Part shown: piece after piece, positions 8,245 through 16,879 of the stretch
Numbering within the stretch: position 1 is the first letter of the stretch
Layout of the letters: each line of letters begins with the position of its first letter
From: CBDUUP01 sp965370435
Lineage (GTDB): Bacteria; Chloroflexota; Anaerolineae; Anaerolineales; UBA11579
Length of the DNA: 40,327 bases
Direction of reading: 5' to 3'
Assembly (NCBI GenBank): GCA_965370435.1
Contig: CBDUUP010000002.1
Location: 1-40,327 of the forward strand
The notes under the pieces: generated by a model
Seen by the model: only the letters and a program-made list of their open reading frames with translations
What the model was told of the DNA's origin: nothing
Database searches by the model: none
Translations under genes and position numbers: made by a program

Positions 8245-9250
8245 ACCTGGACACGTTCTGATCACCGGAGGGGCCGGATATGTCGGCTCGGTGTTGGCCG
8301 GGGAATTGCTGCGGGCCGGTTACCGGGTGACGGTGATTGATGACCTGCTCTTCGGCGGCGATTCGCTGATCGCCTATCTATCCCATCCCAACTTCTATTT
8401 CGTCAAAGCCAACGTGTGGGAGTCACGCGCTATCCGCGATTCGGCGCCGGAGAGGTGGCCGGTCCCCCAGGCGGTGATCCATCTGGCGGGCATCGTCGGC
8501 TTTCCGGCTTGCCAGGCGGTGGGGCGGCAAGTGGCCTGGCGTTACAACGTGGAGGCCACCCAGCGGGTATTCGAGCAGTCCGAGCATCTGGGCGTGGCCC
8601 GGTTCATCTACGCTTCAACCTACAGCAATTATGGCCTTTCCCCGGATGGGGAGCCGGTCACCGAAGATTCGCCCCTCAACCCCCAATCGCTTTACGCCGA
8701 GACCAAGATCGCCTCCGAACGCTACTTGCTCGGCCAGATCGAGGCCGCCTGCGCCCCGTTGATCTTCCGCGTCGCCACCTTGTATGGTTTGTCCCCTCGC
8801 ACCCGCTTTGACCTGATCGTCAACCAGTTCGTGCTGGAGGCCTACACCAAGCGCGAGCTGTTGATCTACCAGCGCGGGTATTCGCGCTCCTTTTTGCATG
8901 TGCGGGACGCGGTGGGCGGCATCATGCTGGGGCTGGAAGCGCCGGACGAGAAGGCCCGCGGCCAGGTGTACAACCTGGGCATGGACGAGGGCAACCACAC
9001 CAAAGACGAGGTGGTAGCCTTGATCTTGAAACGCCTGCCAGAGACTACGGTGCGCTACAAAGACCTCACTTTCGGCGGCGACATGCGAGACATCACCGTC
9101 TCCTTTGAGAAGATACGGGACCAGTTGAACTTCAAAACCGAATTGACTGTGGATGACGGCGTGCGGGAAGTTTTGCACGCCTTGCGTCATGGCCTGATCC
9201 GCAGCCCCCAAGACCAGCGTTATCGCAACGCCCAATTTATCGTGCAATGA
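8237..9250 (+). CDS. NAD-dependent nucleotide-sugar epimerase/dehydratase
   Basis: Extended SDR of 337 aa acting on a nucleotide sugar in the cytoplasm. It has the NAD motif LITGGAGYVGS at residues 8-18, HLAGIVGFPAC in the active-site region, a Ser/Thr-rich STYSNYG segment and the catalytic Tyr153/Lys157 of YAETK. The substrate cannot be assigned; the family includes GDP-sugar and UDP-sugar epimerases and reductases. It is translationally coupled to the regulator (ATG inside the regulator's last codons), an unusual pairing that ties the enzyme to the control gene. Confidence 0.85.
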   Translation: MSEPGHVLITGGAGYVGSVLAGELLRAGYRVTVIDDLLFGGDSLIAYLSHPNFYFVKANVWESRAIRDSAPERWPVPQAVIHLAGIVGFPACQAVGRQVAWRYNVEATQRVFEQSEHLGVARFIYASTYSNYGLSPDGEPVTEDSPLNPQSLYAETKIASERYLLGQIEAACAPLIFRVATLYGLSPRTRFDLIVNQFVLEAYTKRELLIYQRGYSRSFLHVRDAVGGIMLGLEAPDEKARGQVYNLGMDEGNHTKDEVVALILKRLPETTVRYKDLTFGGDMRDITVSFEKIRDQLNFKTELTVDDGVREVLHALRHGLIRSPQDQRYRNAQFIVQ

Positions 9251-9305
9251 TTTGCGTCACACGATTGAGAGAAATTATCAAAATGAAAGCTATTTCAAAC
9301 TTTTT

Positions 9306-9382
9306 ACCACAGAGACACAGAGTTCACAGAGTTTTTAAGCTTTTCTCTCTAAGCGAAGCGACGCACTCTGTGTCTCTGTGGT
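9306..9382. repeat. ACCACAGAGACACAGAG palindromic element, copy 1
   Basis: A perfect 18-bp inverted repeat (left arm ACCACAGAGACACAGAGT at 9306-9323, right arm at 9365-9382) encloses about 41 nt. It fills most of the gap between two gene groups. Related half or imperfect copies lie at 18808, 21104 and 31151. There is no T-tract, so it is not a typical terminator. Confidence 0.85.
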
Positions 9383-9440
9383 GATATGTTTATAGATTTT
9401 GCATAATTAGATAATCGAAAACAACAATGAAGAGGTAGAC

Positions 9441-10397
9441 ATGGCAGAGAGAGATTTTTGGAAAGACCGGCGAGTTTGTGTCACAGGAGGGGCGGGGTTC
9501 TTGGGGTCGTTCATCCTGGAAAAGCTGGAAGAACGCGGGGCGGAAGACGTTTTCGTCCCCCACATTGAGGACTTCGACCTGACCCGGATGGAGGACATCA
9601 ACCGTATGCTGGACGAGGCCAAGCCGGACCTCATAATCCACCTGGCCGCGCTGGCGGGCGGCATCGGCATCAACCAAGAACGTCCGGCGGATTTCTTCTA
9701 TTATAACCTGATGATGGGTGTTCCGCTGATGCACCGCGCCTGCGAGGTTGACGTGGAGAAATTCATCGCCATCGGCACAGTCTGCGCCTACCCCAAGAAC
9801 ACTCCCATTCCTTTTAAAGAGGAGAATCTCTGGAAGGGCTACCCGGAGGAGACCAACGCGCCCTACGGGTTAGCCAAGAAGATGCTGCTGGTGCAGGCCC
9901 AGGCCTACCGCGAGCAGTACGGCTTCAACGCCATTTACCTGCTGCCGGTCAACCTCTACGGCCCCCGGGACAACTTCAACCTGGAGACCTCCCACGTCAT
10001 CCCGGCCCTGATCCGAAAGTGCATTGACGCCCAGGCGCTGGGCGACAAGGAGATCGTGGTGTGGGGCACCGGTTCCCCGACCCGCGAGTTCATCTACGCC
10101 GGGGACGCCGCCGAAGGCATCCTGCTGGCCGCCGAGCGGTACAACGACAGCGAGCCGGTCAACCTGGGGTCGGGCATGGAGATCAGCATCAAAGACCTGG
10201 CGATGAAGATCGTCCGCCTGACCGGGTTTGAAGGGGAGATCGTCTGGGACTCCAGCAAGCCGGACGGACAGCCGCGCCGGGCTTTGGACACCCAACGGGC
10301 CTTAGATTTTTTCGGCTTCCAGGCCCAGATGGACTTTGAAGAGGGTCTCCGCCGCACGATTGAATGGTACCGCTCTACGCTAGAGGACGGCGCGTAG
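9441..10397 (+). CDS. fcl: GDP-L-fucose synthase
   Basis: Extended SDR (318 aa) that epimerises and reduces GDP-4-keto-6-deoxymannose to GDP-L-fucose with NADPH. Seen are VTGGAGFLGS (residues 14-23), HLAALAGGIGIN, which is typical of GDP-fucose synthases, the serine-region equivalent IGTVCAYPKNTP, the catalytic Tyr142/Lys146 in YGLAKK, and NLYGPRDNF. Length fits the family. The gene for the upstream enzyme, gmd, is in the same locus, which supports the assignment; a related GDP-sugar reductase/epimerase is the alternative. AGAGG lies 5 nt before the ATG. Confidence 0.9.
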   Translation: MAERDFWKDRRVCVTGGAGFLGSFILEKLEERGAEDVFVPHIEDFDLTRMEDINRMLDEAKPDLIIHLAALAGGIGINQERPADFFYYNLMMGVPLMHRACEVDVEKFIAIGTVCAYPKNTPIPFKEENLWKGYPEETNAPYGLAKKMLLVQAQAYREQYGFNAIYLLPVNLYGPRDNFNLETSHVIPALIRKCIDAQALGDKEIVVWGTGSPTREFIYAGDAAEGILLAAERYNDSEPVNLGSGMEISIKDLAMKIVRLTGFEGEIVWDSSKPDGQPRRALDTQRALDFFGFQAQMDFEEGLRRTIEWYRSTLEDGA

Positions 10398-10434
10398 GAA
10401 GGTCCAGTTTATAGGATTACATCCGAGAAACGCT

Positions 10435-11316
10435 ATGATGACCCCAGACCCAACCTTGATCTTCTTACATGTGCCCAAAGCCGCGGGGAGCACGCTGCAT
10501 GGGGTCATCAGCCGCCAATTTGTGCGCGGCCTCATCTATACTTGTGAGGTTGCGCGCCCGGAAAAGGTCATCGCCAACTTCAGGCAGCGTCATGGCCCTA
10601 CCGAAGAGCGCATACAGATGTTCAGCGGCCACATGCAGTTCGGATTGCACGAGTATATTTCCCGGCCCTGCTCCTATCTCGCCATCTTGCGCGACCCCAT
10701 CGAACGGGCCATATCCCATTATCATTATTTCTTGCGCATGCCCAAACTCCGGCTGCACCAGAAGGTCGAGGGGAAAGAGATCAGCTTTCAGGAATACGTC
10801 TCCGGCGGCATCACCCGTGAAATGGATAACGGCCAGACCCGCATCCTGGCGGGCGCAAAGGGCGTGCCTTTTGGAGGAAGCGCCCAGGAGATGCTGGAGC
10901 GGGCCAAAGCCAACATGCAAAAACACTTCGCCCTGGTAGGGCTGACCGAACGGTTTGACCAGATGTTGATTTTGCTGCGCTATATCCTGGGCTGGCGGAA
11001 CCTGTACTATTACAAGGCCAACGTCACCCGCAACCGCCCGCGCCGGGAGGATTTCCCCGCGGAAACCATTCGTATCATAGAAGAACACAACCAGTTGGAT
11101 CTGGCTCTTTATGCGCATGCGCAAAAGGTGTTTGACCATAAGGCCGCCCAACTGGACTCCTTTGAAAGCGAATTACAAACCTTCCAGGCCCGCAACCGGC
11201 GTTTTGGTTGGATCCTGTCCCGCACGTTGAGCCTGTGGATGCGGGGGAGGTCGTTGGCTTATAGTTTATCTTCTGGTTCTGGCCGGGGAGCGGCCTCAGA
11301 GAAGGGTGTCAATTAA
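10435..11316 (+). CDS. Sulfotransferase family 2 protein, first of a tandem pair
   Basis: Predicted PAPS-dependent carbohydrate sulfotransferase (293 aa) of the heparan-2-O/uronyl sulfotransferase-like family. The 5'-phosphosulfate loop is LHVPKAAGSTLHG near residues 11-23 and the 3'-phosphate motif ILRDPIERAISHYHYF begins near residue 84. The C-terminal third is helical and basic. It resembles the next protein along its whole length, including NVT-NRPR and QARNRRFG near the end, so the two arose by duplication. No transmembrane anchor is evident, which suggests it acts on cytoplasmic, lipid-linked glycan before ABC export. Confidence 0.88.
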   Translation: MMTPDPTLIFLHVPKAAGSTLHGVISRQFVRGLIYTCEVARPEKVIANFRQRHGPTEERIQMFSGHMQFGLHEYISRPCSYLAILRDPIERAISHYHYFLRMPKLRLHQKVEGKEISFQEYVSGGITREMDNGQTRILAGAKGVPFGGSAQEMLERAKANMQKHFALVGLTERFDQMLILLRYILGWRNLYYYKANVTRNRPRREDFPAETIRIIEEHNQLDLALYAHAQKVFDHKAAQLDSFESELQTFQARNRRFGWILSRTLSLWMRGRSLAYSLSSGSGRGAASEKGVN

Positions 11317-11317
11317 G

Positions 11318-12169
11318 ATGAACGCTTCCGCGCCGCTGGTGATCTTCCTGCACATCCCCAAGACCGCCGGGACCACCTTGCACCTTATCATGGCCCAGCA
11401 GTACGATCCCTGGGTGGTCTATCATTTTGCCAACAACCGCCCCTCCAAAGCGATCCATGATTTCCGGGCGCTGCCGCAAACCCGCCAGGAGGGCATGACG
11501 GCCTTGTACGGTCACGTTCCCTTCGGCCTGCACGAACACCTGGACCGGCCCTGCAAGTACATCACCATTCTCCGCGATCCGGTGGAGCGGATCATCTCCA
11601 ACTACTATTTTGTACTGCGCAGAGAGCGGCATTTTGCCCACCAGGGCGTGCGGGACGGCCAGATGTCGCTCAAGGATTTCGTCACCAGCAATATCGTGCC
11701 CCGAATGGACAACACCATGACCCGCATGTTGGCTGGTGCGCGGCGCATCCCCTTTGGCGAATGCCCTCCTGAGTTGTTGGAGGAGGCCCAGGCCAACCTC
11801 CGAGATCATTTCGCCCTGGTAGGACTCACCGAGCGGTTTGACGAAACCCTGATGCTCTTGCGCTCCATGCTCGGCTGGCCGGAGCCGTATTACGCCCGAT
11901 TCAACGTCACCCCCAACCGGCCCCGCCAGGCTGAGATCCCCGCCGACACCCTGAGCGCCATTGAAGAGATCAACCATCTGGATGTTGAATTGTACCGGCA
12001 CGTTCAACAATTGTTCGAGGAGAAGATCAGCCAGATGGATGGCTTTGACCGCCAGCTTCAGGCGTTCAAGGCACGCAACCAACGCTATGGCAAGCTCTTT
12101 TTCTCCTTCCGGCGCACGCTGGCCCGCGGCAAGAAGTTGTTCTACCGGATCACGCGAGACTACGAATAG
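11318..12169 (+). CDS. Sulfotransferase family 2 protein, second of a tandem pair
   Basis: Paralogue of the preceding gene (283 aa from this start) with the PAPS motifs FLHIPKTAGTTLH (Lys15) and ILRDPVERIISNYYF. A second sulfotransferase of the same family but clearly diverged suggests a different acceptor position or sugar. A GTG at 11306 is in frame, but it overlaps the AAGGG that would serve as ribosome site; that site suits the ATG at 11318. The Wzm gene starts 2 nt after its stop, which ties sulfation to export. Confidence 0.87.
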   Translation: MNASAPLVIFLHIPKTAGTTLHLIMAQQYDPWVVYHFANNRPSKAIHDFRALPQTRQEGMTALYGHVPFGLHEHLDRPCKYITILRDPVERIISNYYFVLRRERHFAHQGVRDGQMSLKDFVTSNIVPRMDNTMTRMLAGARRIPFGECPPELLEEAQANLRDHFALVGLTERFDETLMLLRSMLGWPEPYYARFNVTPNRPRQAEIPADTLSAIEEINHLDVELYRHVQQLFEEKISQMDGFDRQLQAFKARNQRYGKLFFSFRRTLARGKKLFYRITRDYE

Positions 12170-12171
12170 AT

Positions 12172-13029
12172 ATGACAACTGACACACCTTTGACCGAACC
12201 CAAGACCGAAATCCAGCCCCTCATCCTGCGGCCCTCGCGAGGTTGGGTCTCTCTGAACCTGCGCGACTTGTGGCTGTACCGCGAGCTGATCTATTTCCTC
12301 ACCTGGCGGGACATCAAGGTGCGCTACAAGCAGACCTTGTTGGGCGCGGCCTGGGCCATCATCCAGCCGCTGCTCAACATGGTGGTGCTGACCGTCATTT
12401 TCGGCAGCCTGGCGGGATTATCATCGGAAGGGTATCCGCGCCCGGTTTTCATCCTGGTGGCGCTGCTGCCCTGGGGATTGTTCTCCAAAGCCTTGAGCGA
12501 TTCGGGGCGTTCGATGCTGGCGAACCGCAACATCATCACCCGCATCTACTTCCCCCGCTTGATTATCCCCCTGGCCTCGGTGTTGGGCGGCGTGGTGGAT
12601 TTTCTCATCGCCTTTGTGGTCTTGCTGCTGATGATGGCCTATTACAAATTGATTCCCACCGTGGCGGTATGGACGCTGCCCCTCTTCGTCCTGCTGGCGG
12701 TCTTCACCGCCCTGGGCGTGGGCCTGTGGCTTTCGGCCCTCAACGTCGCCTACCGGGACGTGGGCTACGTCTTGCCGTTCATGACCCAACTCTGGCTGTT
12801 GATAACCCCGGTGGGCTACTCCTCCACCGAGATCCCGGAGCAGTGGCAGATGCTCTACGCCCTCAACCCTATGGTGGGCGTGGTGGATGGCTTCCGCTGG
12901 GCCTTATTAGGCACCGATACCGGCCCCGGCCCGACCATGCTGGTTTCGGTGACGGTGGCATTGGTATTGCTGGTCAGCGGCTTGATCTATTTCCGGCGCA
13001 TGGAGCGCACTTTTGCGGACACGGTGTAA
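12172..13029 (+). CDS. wzm: Polysaccharide ABC exporter, membrane subunit
   Basis: ABC-2 type permease (285 aa) of the Wzm/KpsM/TagG family, which moves undecaprenyl-linked glycan across the inner membrane. It has a cytoplasmic N-terminus, an amphipathic segment with the family sequence LIYFLTWRDIKVRYKQTLLG, and six hydrophobic segments between about residues 60 and 275. WAIIQPLLNM and SALNVAYRDVGYVLPF are typical of the family. It overlaps the ATPase gene by 1 nt, so the two subunits are coupled. Confidence 0.93.
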   Translation: MTTDTPLTEPKTEIQPLILRPSRGWVSLNLRDLWLYRELIYFLTWRDIKVRYKQTLLGAAWAIIQPLLNMVVLTVIFGSLAGLSSEGYPRPVFILVALLPWGLFSKALSDSGRSMLANRNIITRIYFPRLIIPLASVLGGVVDFLIAFVVLLLMMAYYKLIPTVAVWTLPLFVLLAVFTALGVGLWLSALNVAYRDVGYVLPFMTQLWLLITPVGYSSTEIPEQWQMLYALNPMVGVVDGFRWALLGTDTGPGPTMLVSVTVALVLLVSGLIYFRRMERTFADTV

Positions 13030-14309
13030 TGACGATGTCTGATATAGCTATTCGAGTTGAGAATTTGGGCAAGCGCTACCGGATCGGGGCCTATCAGGAC
13101 AAATACCGCACGCTGCGCGATTCCCTGGTGGAGGCGGTCACCTGGCCGGTGCGCCGCCTGCGGGGGCAGCTTCCGCCTTCCACCAACATCATCTGGGCCT
13201 TGCGGGAGATCACCTTCGAAGTGCCCCGCGGCCAGGTGTTGGGCGTGATCGGCCGCAACGGGGCGGGCAAAAGCACCCTGCTCAAGGTGCTCTCCAGAGT
13301 CACCGAGCCGACCGAGGGCTATGCCGAGATCTATGGGCGGGTGGGTTCCCTGCTGGAGGTGGGCACCGGCTTCCACCCCGAACTGACCGGGCGGGAGAAC
13401 ATCTACCTCAACGGCGCCATCCTGGGGATGCGGCGGGCTGAGATCAATCGCAAGTTCGATGAGATCGTGGACTTTTCGGGCATCGAGAAGTTCATTGATA
13501 CCCCGGTCAAACGCTATTCGAGCGGGATGTACCTGCGGCTGGCCTTCTCGGTGGCCGCTCATCTGGAGCCAGAGATATTGGTGGTGGATGAGGTCTTGGC
13601 GGTCGGGGACGCCGAGTTCCAGCGCAAGTGCCTGGGCAAGATGAGCGACGTGGCCCAGGCGGGCCGCACGGTGCTGTTCGTCAGCCACAATATGTCGGCG
13701 GTGCTGCGCCTGACCGAGCGGGCCATCGTCCTGGACAAGGGGAGGTTGATCTACGACGCCCCCTCGGGGGAGGCGGTGGACCATTACCTCTCCTCGGGGT
13801 TCTCCCAGGCCGGGGAACGAATCTGGGAAGCGGACGCTATCCCTCCCGGAGCGGCCCCCCTGCGCCCGGTCGCCCTGCGAGTCTGCGACCCAACCGGCCA
13901 GGTGGCCGACACCTTCCGCTCGGTGGAGCCGGTGACAATTGAGATGGAATATCAGTTGGATGAACCCATTCAGGGGCTGCGGGTGGGCTTCTATTTAATG
14001 ACCGCCCGGGGCGAGTTCGTGATGACCTCCTTCGACACCGACGCGCCGGAGCAGTATGAACGTTACGCCGTCCGGGAGGCGGGGCGTTACGTCAGCCGAT
14101 GCACCATCCCGGCGGACTTGCTCAACGAGGGCCGCTACGTGCTGGGTGTCAACGCCAGCGTCTACCGGGTCAAGCGTTATTTCCAGGATGAGAACGCGCT
14201 GGCTTTCACCGTGGACGGCAGCGGCGCGCCGGGCATGCAGTGGCCGGAGCCGCGTCCCGGACCGGTGCGCCCGCGCCTGGATTGGCAGATCGAGGAGGCC
14301 CCCGAATGA
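13029..14309 (+). CDS. wzt: Polysaccharide ABC exporter, ATPase with Wzt C-terminal domain
   Basis: ATPase subunit (426 aa) of the exporter. Walker A is GRNGAGKST (Lys81), the signature is YSSGM (163-167), and Walker B ends in Asp187-Glu188. After about residue 250 comes a beta-rich Wzt-C-like domain of some 160 residues that in characterised systems binds the finished end of the glycan. Such a domain suggests that export depends on a terminal modification; methyl or sulfate groups are candidates here, since methyltransferases and sulfotransferases are close by. The start follows the overlap with wzm; ATG 13035 is a second possibility. No Wzx/Wzy pair is in the window. Confidence 0.93.
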   Translation: MTMSDIAIRVENLGKRYRIGAYQDKYRTLRDSLVEAVTWPVRRLRGQLPPSTNIIWALREITFEVPRGQVLGVIGRNGAGKSTLLKVLSRVTEPTEGYAEIYGRVGSLLEVGTGFHPELTGRENIYLNGAILGMRRAEINRKFDEIVDFSGIEKFIDTPVKRYSSGMYLRLAFSVAAHLEPEILVVDEVLAVGDAEFQRKCLGKMSDVAQAGRTVLFVSHNMSAVLRLTERAIVLDKGRLIYDAPSGEAVDHYLSSGFSQAGERIWEADAIPPGAAPLRPVALRVCDPTGQVADTFRSVEPVTIEMEYQLDEPIQGLRVGFYLMTARGEFVMTSFDTDAPEQYERYAVREAGRYVSRCTIPADLLNEGRYVLGVNASVYRVKRYFQDENALAFTVDGSGAPGMQWPEPRPGPVRPRLDWQIEEAPE

Positions 14310-15904
14310 CCCCGGTGAGCAAGGCTGCTCTCAAACAGGCTCTAGGGGAACTCCCACTGACCGCCGAAATGTATTGGGCGCTGCGCCAGGGGCGGCGCGC
14401 CCCCAAAGGCTTCTCGTTGGACCGTTTGCAGGCGGCCTTACCGGAATGGCAGCGGCAGGCGGCGGCTTCGACCTGGAAGGCAGCGGCCCCGCGCAAGGTG
14501 ATGGTCTTCTGCACCCTGCGCTATTGGATCGAGCAGGCCGCGCTGATGGGCGCGGCCCTGGCCGGGCTGGGGCACGAGGTCACCCTGGCGTATCTGCCTT
14601 ACCGCCAATGGCAGCAAGAGGTCAACCGTTTCGACCTGCGCCGCCAGCAGGCTTACCTGCGCAGCGCGCTGAAGGGCAGCGCGCCGCTGATGCAGCCTCT
14701 CTCGCTGCTGGACGTAAAAACGGACGACGCCGAACTACCCGATGAGTTGATGAAGACCCTGCACGAGATTTCGGTGCGCGACGTCCAGTACACTGAGCAA
14801 GTCGAGGACGCCGACCTGGACAGCGATCTCTACCATTTCCGCCTGGCGCGCAACACCCAGGCCGCCCGCGCCGCTTCGACCTGGATGAAGGAAAACCAAC
14901 CGGATGTAGTGATCCTCCCCAACGGCAGCATCCTGGAATTCGGGGCGGTGTACGCGGCCGCTCGAAGCCAGGGCGTGCCGGTGGTGACGTACGAGTTCGG
15001 CGAGCAGCGCGACCGCATCTGGCTGGCGCGGGACGCCGAGATCATGCACCAGGATACCGACTCGCTCTGGGCCGCGCGCCAGGACCGGGAACTGTCCCCC
15101 GATCAATTGGCCCAGGTGCAGGACTTGTTCGCCTCCCGGCAGCGGGCCGACTTGTGGGAGAATTTCTCCCGCCGCTGGCAGGGCGTGGCCGCTCAGGGCG
15201 CGGAGAAAACGCGCGCTGAATTGGGTTTGGACGAACGCCCGGTGGCATTATTGGCCGCCAACGTCATCGGCGACAGCCTGACCCTGGGGCGGCAGGTCTA
15301 TACCGAGACCATGACCGACTGGCTCCAGCGCACGGTGCGATATTTCGCCGGACGCCCGGAGGTGCAGTTGGTGGTGCGGGTTCATCCGGGCGAGCGATAC
15401 CTGACCGGCCCCTCGGTGGAGGCGGTGGTTCAGGAAGCTCTGCCCGAACTACCGGACCACATCCACGTGGTGGCATTTGACGCCCAGATCAATACCTACG
15501 ACCTGGTCGCCTTCGCCGACCTGGGGTTAGTCTACACCACCACCACCGGCATGGAGATGGCGATGAGCGGCCTGCCGGTGATCGTCTCCGGCAAGACCCA
15601 TTACGCCCGCAAGGGCTTCACCCTGGACCCGGACACCTGGGAAGAGTTCACCCAATTGGTGGATCAAGCGCTGGGCGAGACAAACGGCCAGCGGATGTCT
15701 CAAGAGCAGGTGGAGCGGGCCTGGCATTACGCCTACCGGTTCTTCTTCGATTGCCCCCGCCCCTTCCCCTGGCATTTGCTGCACGTCTGGGAGGACCTGG
15801 AGACCTGGCCGCTGGCGCGTTTGTTCAGCGAGGAGGGCCAGGCCCAGTTTGGAGAGACGTTTGCTTACTTGGCCGGTGAGCCGATAGATTGGAATATGAA
15901 CTGA
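14306..15904 (+). CDS. Capsule-synthesis-type (GT-B-like) glycosyltransferase
   Basis: Soluble protein of 532 aa resembling the capsule polysaccharide synthesis/export family (KpsC/KpsS-like, Capsule_synth). The C-terminal half has VVRVHPGER, then a segment ending VYTTTTGMEMAMSGLPVIVSGK, the second Rossmann lobe that holds the nucleotide sugar in GT-B enzymes. The N-terminal half is only weakly recognisable. The ATG at 14306 overlaps the wzt stop and has GAGGAGG upstream. A protein of the same family is at 34052. Family members add Kdo or similar acidic sugars, which fits the nonulosonate genes here, but donor and acceptor are inferred. Confidence 0.75.
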   Translation: MTPVSKAALKQALGELPLTAEMYWALRQGRRAPKGFSLDRLQAALPEWQRQAAASTWKAAAPRKVMVFCTLRYWIEQAALMGAALAGLGHEVTLAYLPYRQWQQEVNRFDLRRQQAYLRSALKGSAPLMQPLSLLDVKTDDAELPDELMKTLHEISVRDVQYTEQVEDADLDSDLYHFRLARNTQAARAASTWMKENQPDVVILPNGSILEFGAVYAAARSQGVPVVTYEFGEQRDRIWLARDAEIMHQDTDSLWAARQDRELSPDQLAQVQDLFASRQRADLWENFSRRWQGVAAQGAEKTRAELGLDERPVALLAANVIGDSLTLGRQVYTETMTDWLQRTVRYFAGRPEVQLVVRVHPGERYLTGPSVEAVVQEALPELPDHIHVVAFDAQINTYDLVAFADLGLVYTTTTGMEMAMSGLPVIVSGKTHYARKGFTLDPDTWEEFTQLVDQALGETNGQRMSQEQVERAWHYAYRFFFDCPRPFPWHLLHVWEDLETWPLARLFSEEGQAQFGETFAYLAGEPIDWNMN

Positions 15905-15907
15905 TGC

Positions 15908-15942
15908 GTCGTAGGGGCGCAGCATTGCTGCGCCCCTACGAC
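15908..15942. repeat. GTAGGGGCGCAGC palindrome, copy 1
   Basis: A near-perfect hairpin: 17-bp arms (GTCGTAGGGGCGCAGCA and its complement) around a single central T. It begins 4 nt past the stop of the preceding gene. It could slow or end transcription but has no T-tract. Related copies lie at 16830-16860 and 33953-34013. Confidence 0.85.
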
Positions 15943-15961
15943 CTGCTGATTAAAATTAATT

Positions 15962-16825
15962 ATGACAGAAGACACCGAAGTTAAACAGAACGTGCGCCAA
16001 TTTTACGACCAGGTCGGCTGGCAGGAGGTCGAGGGGGGCGTGTACCAGAACGCCCTCTTTGAAGACCTGCGCCCGGTCTCGCAGGCGTACGTCCATCGCT
16101 GCCACATGCGCATCCCTCGCCACATCCGCCCCCGCGGGCGTTTCCTGCTGGACGCCGGTTCCGGCCCGGTGCAGTACCCGGAATACCAGACCTATTCGCA
16201 GGGATACGATTACCGGGTCTGCGCCGACATTTCAATCGTCGCCTTGCAAGAAGCCCGGCAGCGCATCGGCGATCACGGACTGTTCGTTGTGGCTGATGTC
16301 GCCAACCTGCCTTTCAAGCGGGAGGCCTTCGAGGGCGTGGTTTCCATGCACACCATCCACCACCTGCCTCCCGACGACCACCTCCAGGCCTATGACGGGC
16401 TGTATCGGGTGTTAGCTCCGGGCTGCGCCGCGGCGGTGGTCAACGGCTGGCAGGACGCGCCCCTGATGAAGTTCCTCAAGCCTCTCGTGCGCCTGTCCAA
16501 ACGCGCTCGAAGAGGCCTCAACCGCAGGCTGGGCCAGACCCAAACGCCCAACCCGGATACCCAACCCACGCCCCAGCAAGGCCTCCGCGGCAAGACCTTC
16601 GTGAAGAAGTACGACGCTGCCTGGCTCAAGCGAGAACTGGGATCCCGGATGGCGGTTGAGATTTGGGTCTGGCGGAGCGTGAGCGTGCGCTTCATGCGCA
16701 TCTTCATTCACCGTTGGCTGGGTGGGCGGCTGTTCCTATGGCTGCTCTTCTGGATAGAAGAGCGATTCCCCCATTTCTTCGGCGAGAAGGGGCAGTATCC
16801 GTTGATCGTGATCCGTAAACCTTGA
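15962..16825 (+). CDS. Class I SAM-dependent methyltransferase
   Basis: A 287-aa protein with the Rossmann methyltransferase core. Motif I is LLDAGSGPVQYPEY (from about residue 62), followed by the acidic strand RVCADIS, VVADVANLPF, and the post-motif HTIHHLPPDD typical of methyltransferase family 11. The C-terminal part is basic with a hydrophobic stretch (LGGRLFLWLLFWIEERF), which may lie at the membrane. It probably methylates a sugar or a chain end. It is flanked on both sides by palindromic repeats, so it may be its own transcription unit or an acquired cassette. Confidence 0.82.
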   Translation: MTEDTEVKQNVRQFYDQVGWQEVEGGVYQNALFEDLRPVSQAYVHRCHMRIPRHIRPRGRFLLDAGSGPVQYPEYQTYSQGYDYRVCADISIVALQEARQRIGDHGLFVVADVANLPFKREAFEGVVSMHTIHHLPPDDHLQAYDGLYRVLAPGCAAAVVNGWQDAPLMKFLKPLVRLSKRARRGLNRRLGQTQTPNPDTQPTPQQGLRGKTFVKKYDAAWLKRELGSRMAVEIWVWRSVSVRFMRIFIHRWLGGRLFLWLLFWIEERFPHFFGEKGQYPLIVIRKP

Positions 16826-16829
16826 TGTG

Positions 16830-16860
16830 CGTAGGGACGAGTCTGAGACCCGCCCCTACG
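16830..16860. repeat. GTAGGGGCG-type palindrome, copy 2
   Basis: Imperfect inverted repeat: CGTAGGGACGAGTCT (16830-16844) against AGACCCGCCCCTACG (16846-16860), 13 of 15 pairs. It lies between the methyltransferase stop and the next start. Confidence 0.75.
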
Positions 16861-16879
16861 GATAGAATTTGGAGAAAGT

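Noticed and set aside
9306..9382. Palindromes at 9306, 15908, 21104, 31151 and 33953 as intrinsic terminators
   Set aside because: The stems are strong but none is followed by a run of T residues on the plus strand, and similar sequence recurs as dispersed repeats. They may still weaken transcription.
12243..13028. Upstream extension of the Wzt reading frame across the Wzm gene
   Set aside because: The extension is out of frame with Wzm and proline/glycine-rich, with no ABC features. Wzm is unmistakable in its own frame and the ATPase start fits the 1-nt overlap at 13029.
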